From the NCBI GenBank assembly GCA_938083445.1, contig CALKCP010000009.1, positions 1 to 64,000 of the forward strand: DNA of 64,000 bases, read 5' to 3'. The translations under genes and the position numbers were made by a program. The stretch's first letter is position 1, and each line of letters begins with the position of its first letter. The notes beneath the pieces were generated by a model. The model ran no database searches. It was not told the DNA's origin and saw nothing but the letters and a program-made list of their open reading frames with translations. Of this stretch, positions 59,022-64,000 are shown one piece after another. The stretch is from an uncultured Ulvibacter sp. (GTDB taxonomy: Bacteria > Bacteroidota > Bacteroidia > Flavobacteriales > Flavobacteriaceae).

Positions 59022-61403
59022 TTAATTAAAAGCTGTGATAAGTAACAAAGTCATGCTTGTAATGATGCTTCCAATACTCACAATTTCAAGGGCATTCAAT
59101 TTATTGCGTTCAGGCTTTTCAGGAATAATGATTTGTGAACCAGGGGTCACCTTCGGTCTATTGTGAATGAATAAAAAAGATTTTGTAGTTGCTGCTTTCC
59201 CATTTGGATAAATAACATACGCTTTTCTAGTCCATCCTTTAGAATCTGCCCCACCTACCGCATCTAAATAATGTTTTAGGCCTTTACCTTTGTTATAAGG
59301 AATTTCAGATGTTAAAAGGACATTACCTGTCACTTTTACACCTTCCCTAAAAGTTCTCACTTCAATCACGTCTCCTGGAAATATGGTAACATTGGTATAG
59401 CTATTTTGATTCTTTTGAATTTCTTTCCAATCTACAGGTATTGTAGCATGTTTGGTTTTAGCCATTATCTTTTTTTGAATAGAATCTTCTCCTTTACCTA
59501 AATTTAAATCAACATTCTGCATGTCTCCAATCTGCTCTAAATCTATAGGTCTAAGTACTTTTACACCTTCAATATTCGCTATAGAAGATAGTCCTCCCGC
59601 TCTTATGATCAAATCATAAATTTTTTCTTTTTTGTTCACCAGCGCATATCGTCCAGGATAATTTATAGCTCCCTTTATTGTTACCATCTCTGGCTTTTCA
59701 TAAACAGGCATTTTTCGTATGCTTACTACATCAAACGGTTTTAAGCGAACGTTTTTTGCTTGTTCATTATCAGCTGGAGAAATTTCTAATCTAATTAATT
59801 CTACCCTATTACCATTCAAATCATCAACTGAGTCTAATTGTATCATCCGTGCCACTTCCACGTGCTTTGATGCCGATCCAGAAAGGCCTCCTGCTTGAAC
59901 CAATAAATCATTTAAGGTGAGGTTTTCATAATATTGATATACGCCTGGCCTATTAATTTCGCCATCAATTGTAATCTTAAAATCTTCTTTAAAAGTAAGA
60001 CTAGAATATATGTTCACACGATCTTCCTTTTTCAAAATAACATTTGATTCAGAATCACCCTTTAGTGCTTTTGCAAGATTGACATTCACGATTTCTGTAG
60101 TTAAATCGGATTTAACCCTAATAATTGTAGCTCTATTGGTATACGCATCTTCTTTTAAACCATCAGCTTTAGTGATTAGGTCTAAAATGCGCATCCCTTC
60201 ACTAAACGAATATGTATTTGGGCGAAAAACGGCTCCTTCAATAGTAATTCTATTTTCAAAACGATCTAAAATTTTTGAAACTTTGAATGCATCCCCTAGT
60301 TTCGGAGTATAGACGTTAAATTCACTGGCCTTCAAATCCTTCACTTTAAATTCTTTGTCTGTTTTTTGAATCACGCTCACGGACGCTTTGTAAGCCATGT
60401 CGTTAAATCCAGACGCAAATTTTAGTAAATCATCAAATGTTTCGCCCTCTTTTATTTCAAAAATACCTGGACGTTTAACTTCACCCTCCAAGCTCACTCT
60501 ATTTTTGTAGGCTGGAATCCGTATCACATCATTATCTTTTAGCCCCACATTATCCGTTTGGTCTCCACTAACTAAAAAATTGTAAATATCTATTTTTCGT
60601 ATTACTTCATTATTTCGAAGCAACTCAATGTTTCTATACGTTTTATTCGATCCAGGGCCACCACCTAAAAAGAGCGCATTGTAAACCGTTCCTAAAGAAG
60701 ATATAGAATAATTACCTGGTTGTTTACTTCCTATTAAGGTTATTTTGATGGTTCTAATGCGACTCAGGCTAATCTCAACTTTCGACTGTCCAGAAGCTAC
60801 GGTAGTATAAACCCTGGCAATGGCCTTTTTTATCTTTTGGGAGGCTGCCTCAAAACTCAAATTCAAAACTGATAGCTGACCTACATTTTGGATATTCACT
60901 TTTCCCTCAACACTTACTGGAATATTTGCACTAAACTCTTGCACTCCAAAAACAATTACTTGTAATTCATCACCAGGGCCTAGAATATAATTCATCGGAC
61001 TTGCAATCTTTAAGTTCGGCTCAAAATTTAGTGATGGATTGTCAAATAATTCTGATCCGAAAATAATTGCATTCTCATCATCTTTTATCTTTGTGTTCTT
61101 AACGACCTCTTGTTTTCGAATAGATTCAGATTCATTTGCCTGAATCATTGAAGATTCCATTCGCAATTTCAATTTGACAAACTGTTCTGAAGTCATTCCC
61201 CTGTCTGAAGCCAATGCCATCACATCTTCAATAGTTAGCTTTTTTGCTTCTAGCTGAGATCTGAAAGTTGCAATATCTTCGTCGCTAAGAGTATTGATTT
61301 CTAAGGTGCTTAAATCTGGGCTTTCTATTAAATCCTGAGCCTGAGTCAAAATTGTTTGAAAAAGAACAAAAGTTAATAAAAGGAAAGTGATTTTTTTATT
61401 CAT
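59022..61403 (-). CDS. SLBB-domain polysaccharide export protein (Wza-like)
   Basis: A 793-residue protein from the preferred start at 61401-61403 (MNKKITFLLLTFVLFQTILTQAQ signal peptide). A poly-export domain is visible at 'YILGPGDELQVIVFGVQEFSANIPVSVEGKVNIQNVGQLSV' (near residue 140-180), followed by about six SLBB repeats ('RVSLEGEVKRPGIFEIKEGETFDDLLKFASGFN', 'RITIEGAVFRPNTYSFSEGMRILDLITKADGL', 'KITIDGEINRPGVYQYYENLTLNDLLVQAGGL'), and a C-terminal membrane helix. It forms the outer-membrane channel for the polymer. First gene of the export pair with wzz. Confidence 0.93.
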   Translation of the reverse strand: MNKKITFLLLTFVLFQTILTQAQDLIESPDLSTLEINTLSDEDIATFRSQLEAKKLTIEDVMALASDRGMTSEQFVKLKLRMESSMIQANESESIRKQEVVKNTKIKDDENAIIFGSELFDNPSLNFEPNLKIASPMNYILGPGDELQVIVFGVQEFSANIPVSVEGKVNIQNVGQLSVLNLSFEAASQKIKKAIARVYTTVASGQSKVEISLSRIRTIKITLIGSKQPGNYSISSLGTVYNALFLGGGPGSNKTYRNIELLRNNEVIRKIDIYNFLVSGDQTDNVGLKDNDVIRIPAYKNRVSLEGEVKRPGIFEIKEGETFDDLLKFASGFNDMAYKASVSVIQKTDKEFKVKDLKASEFNVYTPKLGDAFKVSKILDRFENRITIEGAVFRPNTYSFSEGMRILDLITKADGLKEDAYTNRATIIRVKSDLTTEIVNVNLAKALKGDSESNVILKKEDRVNIYSSLTFKEDFKITIDGEINRPGVYQYYENLTLNDLLVQAGGLSGSASKHVEVARMIQLDSVDDLNGNRVELIRLEISPADNEQAKNVRLKPFDVVSIRKMPVYEKPEMVTIKGAINYPGRYALVNKKEKIYDLIIRAGGLSSIANIEGVKVLRPIDLEQIGDMQNVDLNLGKGEDSIQKKIMAKTKHATIPVDWKEIQKNQNSYTNVTIFPGDVIEVRTFREGVKVTGNVLLTSEIPYNKGKGLKHYLDAVGGADSKGWTRKAYVIYPNGKAATTKSFLFIHNRPKVTPGSQIIIPEKPERNKLNALEIVSIGSIITSMTLLLITAFN

Positions 61404-61500
61404 ATGTCGCAATAGTATTCAATGTTTTATAACAACTCAAAGGAAAAAAAGAATGGGTTTTGCAACGCACCGTTTTTGTAAAAACTAACTAATTATAAAA

Positions 61501-63243
61501 TTATCTTTTCAATAGTTTGAATGTTCTAACACCGTTGTTTGTTTTAACTTGTGCAAAATACAATCCAGAATTTAGTCCAGAGCCATCAACCAAAACTTCG
61601 GTTGCATTTGGCGAAAGAGATAGTATATTCTTTCCTAATATATCATACACTTTTACAGAAGTTATATCTTGGCTAACCGCCCTGATATTCCAAACATCAG
61701 AGGTTGGATTAGGATAAACACTCACTTCTGATACTTGAAAATCGTTTGTACCTAAAACGTTCTCATGAAAATAAACATTATCATAAAATACAATCCCAGG
61801 GTTCAAATTAGATTCTGTACCAATTTTATATTGAAAAAAGTTGTTTTTATCAAATCCTAGATTTTCGTAAAAGGATAAATCGATACTTACCCGAGTCCAT
61901 GCATCATACACAAATGGCTCTTGAGTTGGTAATTCATAGTAGTATTCTGTGATCGCTCCTCCTACGTTGTCGATAAGTATGATTCTTAACTGAGATGCAT
62001 AGGCCGTATAATAGTCAAAATTCAAGTAATTATACGCAGAGATATCGTTGACGCCAGTTGTACCTTGGCCATACCCTTGTTGGCCAAAATCCATTTTGAT
62101 TGCAAAATTTTCAGTTGCACTTGGATCCAAGTCTATTTCAGCTATAAAATCACCAAAACTGTAGTCGGGAGTCCAAATATTTGTAAACCCACCCGTATCG
62201 CTATAAATGCTTAATACTTCCGAATCTGGAGCATTTGGGGTTGGCGATGGTGTTGTTGGGTCTGCAGGAAGAACAAAATTGGTGCCTCCCATCATATCAT
62301 CAATTAAGTAGGTGTCTACCAAACTTGTGTTTAAATCTGGGATGAGTACCAACTTACCAAAATTCCCTAAACCAGCTGGAAAGTCAATATTGATGGTTTG
62401 CCAATCGGTCGTTCCATCTGTAAAGAAATCAATTGCTATATCATTAGGGATTGATGTTCCATTTTCTACTTTGAATTGATGTGCATTGCTCCCTGTTCCA
62501 TTTAAAGGTCGCATTCTAAAAGAAATGGTATTGTTTGTGTTGTCTTCAAGGTTTACGAGTTGGCTCAACTCTATAGACGCATTATCAAAAGGTCCTGATC
62601 CAACAACAATTTGCATCACATCGTTTGTAGCATCGTCTGGATCCACTTCCATAGTTACAATAGAACCTCCACCATTAAAAATCTGGTCGGGATTACTAAA
62701 ATCAAAAGGCAATACAGCGTTCGGTGGTGAAATATTGGTTGCACCTTCAAAATCATCTACTAAATAGGTGTCATTTAATGCACTTTGGAAGGCATCAGGA
62801 ATTACAACTAATTTACTATAATTACCCAATCCTGGGCCAAAGTCTGCCGTAATAGTCTGCCAATCGGTTCCCGTTGTTGTAAATTCAAACTCTACATTTC
62901 CTGTGGTACCGTCCTCAAACTTCAATAGATGTCTTGCAGCACCACCCCCATTAGATCCAGTTCCAAACACAGGCTTAATACGAAACGTAATGGTATTGTT
63001 ACTATCGTCTGATAAATCTAAAAACTCGGCAAGAACTAACTGCATATTACTAAAGTCCTCACAACAATTTGTGAATTCTCCCACATTTTCTCCAGCAGTA
63101 TCAGGGTCTGCAATCACATTAAACACGCCGCTATCAGCACCAATCATATTTGCATCCAACGGATCTTCAAAGTCAATTGGAAATGATTGAGAGTATCCAA
63201 AAGATACCATCATTAAACTTAGTGTAAGGACAAAGTTTTTCAT
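61501..63243 (-). CDS. T9SS-sorted protein with tandem beta-sandwich modules
   Basis: A 580-residue protein with a signal peptide (MKNFVLTLSLMMVSFGYSQ). Two related modules of about 155 residues follow: 'LPFDF', 'NTISFRMRPLNGTGSN', 'TDWQTINIDFPAGLGNFGKLVLIPD' and 'DTYLIDDMMGGTN' recur in both. A third, different carbohydrate-binding-like module is at about residues 345-500 ('LSIYSDTGGFTNIWTPDYSFGDF'). The C-terminus is a T9SS sorting domain ('VYPNPTSDVWNIRA', 'GLYFAQVKTNNGVRTFKLLKR'). Being next to the export genes, it may bind the exported glycan at the surface; this is inference. Confidence 0.9.
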   Translation of the reverse strand: MKNFVLTLSLMMVSFGYSQSFPIDFEDPLDANMIGADSGVFNVIADPDTAGENVGEFTNCCEDFSNMQLVLAEFLDLSDDSNNTITFRIKPVFGTGSNGGGAARHLLKFEDGTTGNVEFEFTTTGTDWQTITADFGPGLGNYSKLVVIPDAFQSALNDTYLVDDFEGATNISPPNAVLPFDFSNPDQIFNGGGSIVTMEVDPDDATNDVMQIVVGSGPFDNASIELSQLVNLEDNTNNTISFRMRPLNGTGSNAHQFKVENGTSIPNDIAIDFFTDGTTDWQTINIDFPAGLGNFGKLVLIPDLNTSLVDTYLIDDMMGGTNFVLPADPTTPSPTPNAPDSEVLSIYSDTGGFTNIWTPDYSFGDFIAEIDLDPSATENFAIKMDFGQQGYGQGTTGVNDISAYNYLNFDYYTAYASQLRIILIDNVGGAITEYYYELPTQEPFVYDAWTRVSIDLSFYENLGFDKNNFFQYKIGTESNLNPGIVFYDNVYFHENVLGTNDFQVSEVSVYPNPTSDVWNIRAVSQDITSVKVYDILGKNILSLSPNATEVLVDGSGLNSGLYFAQVKTNNGVRTFKLLKR

Positions 63244-63286
63244 ATTGAAATAATTTTTAATTGATTAGGTTGTTACCGAAAATCAC

Positions 63287-63316
63287 ATTGAAAATCAAAA
63301 AATATTGATTTTCAAT
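63287..63316. repeat. Perfect 12-bp inverted repeat upstream of the T9SS gene
   Basis: ATTGAAAATCAA (63287-63298) and TTGATTTTCAAT (63305-63316) around AAAATA, 44 bases before the start codon at 63243. There is no T tract at either end. The size and place suit an operator or a leader hairpin. Confidence 0.6.
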
Positions 63317-63863
63317 GAATTACGAAATCTGCAACTCAAACATAAGGGGAATAGATTGATTTTTATGTATGGTGGCACCCTACAAATATCATACACTAGA
63401 ATATTGTTTTACGTTCTACAAGACTACCCTCGTGAGATATGACTCTCAATGCCTTAAGTGAAACATGTCTGTAAGACGCACTATTTGCTCAGGCTACAGT
63501 AAAGCACCTTATGTTGTAGTTGTGTTGTAGTGATATGGTACATTTTTAACGACACGGCTAAGAAATTCCTATGCGAGTTGCTTTTAATTAGAAGCGTACA
63601 ATTAAGGAATACAAGCCATATCAAACCAGTAATGAAAAGACCCTATTAAACAACAACCATGCTAACACTCTTCTCGAAACCTTATAATTCATGGCGCACA
63701 CTCAACAAGAACAACAACTCATACATTTAATTTATAGTCGCCTAAAGTGTTATCTACATAGTAGCTCGCCATTAATAATCCGAACATATAACATCTAGTA
63801 GTGCCTTATATAGTTGAGAGAAGAATTTCTAATAAAGTGGTGAAACGCCATGGAATTTGTTCC
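63317..63863. other. Gene-free region near window end
   Basis: About 550 bases with many stops in all frames and no believable ORF. The only repeated feature noticed is the TTGTAGT/TTGTAG direct repeat at about 63514-63530. No tRNA cloverleaf or terminator was recognised. Confidence 0.45.
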
Positions 63864-64000
63864 TTATGAACTTGAAGAAGACAGCTTTTTTTTAGCTGCC
63901 GTTTTTTTTCTGATCACATGGAAAAACCTAGCTAATGCAATAAATATGACTAGTAGTATTATCAACATTTGAATACTGTTGAAAGAAGAAGAAAGATAAA
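63864..64000 (-). CDS. Possible small or window-truncated membrane protein C-terminus
   Basis: On the minus strand a frame open from the window edge ends at TAA (63864-63866). It reads a hydrophobic helix MLIILLVIFIALARFF followed by a basic tail HVIRKKTAAKKKLSSSSS. Either it is the end of a gene that starts beyond the window or a 34-residue microprotein starting at the ATG at 63966-63968. The helix plus basic tail is a common real pattern, but an opposite-strand 40-codon frame (63850-63972) overlaps it, so the call is weak. Confidence 0.35.
   Translation of the reverse strand, partial: YLSSSFNSIQMLIILLVIFIALARFFHVIRKKTAAKKKLSSSSS

Noticed and set aside
63850-63972. 40-codon plus-strand ORF at the window end
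   Set aside because: It overlaps an opposite frame with a more believable membrane-helix plus basic-tail pattern, and a hairpin with a T run falls inside it.
1-64000. CRISPR array, tRNA, rRNA, transposase or phage genes
   Set aside because: No regularly spaced repeats, cloverleaf-like sequences, rRNA-like stretches or mobile-element proteins were recognised on either strand.

Overview
The window looks like a chromosomal segment of a marine-type member of the Flavobacteriaceae (Bacteroidota). The reasons are an AT-rich genome, a SusD-type outer-membrane lipoprotein, type IX secretion (T9SS) core genes with several secreted proteins carrying the C-terminal T9SS sorting domain, the gliding lipoprotein GldJ, and promoter elements of the Bacteroidota type (TAnnTTTG at about -7). 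No rRNA, tRNA, CRISPR array, transposase or phage gene was seen.

Layout. 1-3283: 3' end of a SusC/SusD-type uptake locus (truncated SusD homologue plus a surface lipoprotein), then a T9SS-sorted jelly-roll-like protein. 3368-18744: housekeeping genes mixed with envelope genes (TrmH-type rRNA methylase, rhomboid protease, RarA, a three-gene envelope operon with a DUF5723-like protein, HAD phosphatase, polysaccharide deacetylase-like protein, RadC, Mpl, TPR protein, K+ channel, LRR-like T9SS protein, Obg, Adk). A candidate structured RNA lies at about 13598-13714. 18926-26552: purK-purE, M3 peptidase, UbiA-like membrane protein, gcvP. 26782-33613: a ketosynthase III-methyltransferase-glycosyltransferase unit, alkaline phosphatase, MlaE/MlaF transporter parts and a VCBS/UnbV-type T9SS protein. 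33910-38665: SprT-like protein, SDR, pyruvate dehydrogenase E2 and E1-alpha, cytidine deaminase. 38640-46902: T9SS core (porV, porU, gldJ) and murF.

47020-61403 is an accessory cell-surface polysaccharide region on the minus strand, visibly more AT-rich than its flanks. It encodes a SLBB/Wza export protein, Wzz, a Wzy-like polytopic protein, a Wzx flippase and a GT4 glycosyltransferase. These are followed by a compact acyl-building operon: an adenylation enzyme, a GNAT-like protein, an acyl carrier protein (ACP), a ketoacyl synthase III (KS III), a PglD/NeuD-like hexapeptide acyltransferase, a second ACP, a second KS III and an SDR reductase. This is the most interesting system here. My inference is that it makes an unusual short acyl or aminoacyl group on a carrier protein and attaches it to an amino sugar of the O-antigen or exopolysaccharide.

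61501-63243 is another T9SS-sorted protein with tandem beta-sandwich modules next to the export genes. The last 750 bases hold an inverted repeat and at most one tiny membrane-protein ORF at the window edge.

All calls rest on reading the translated proteins and motifs by eye; no database search was run.
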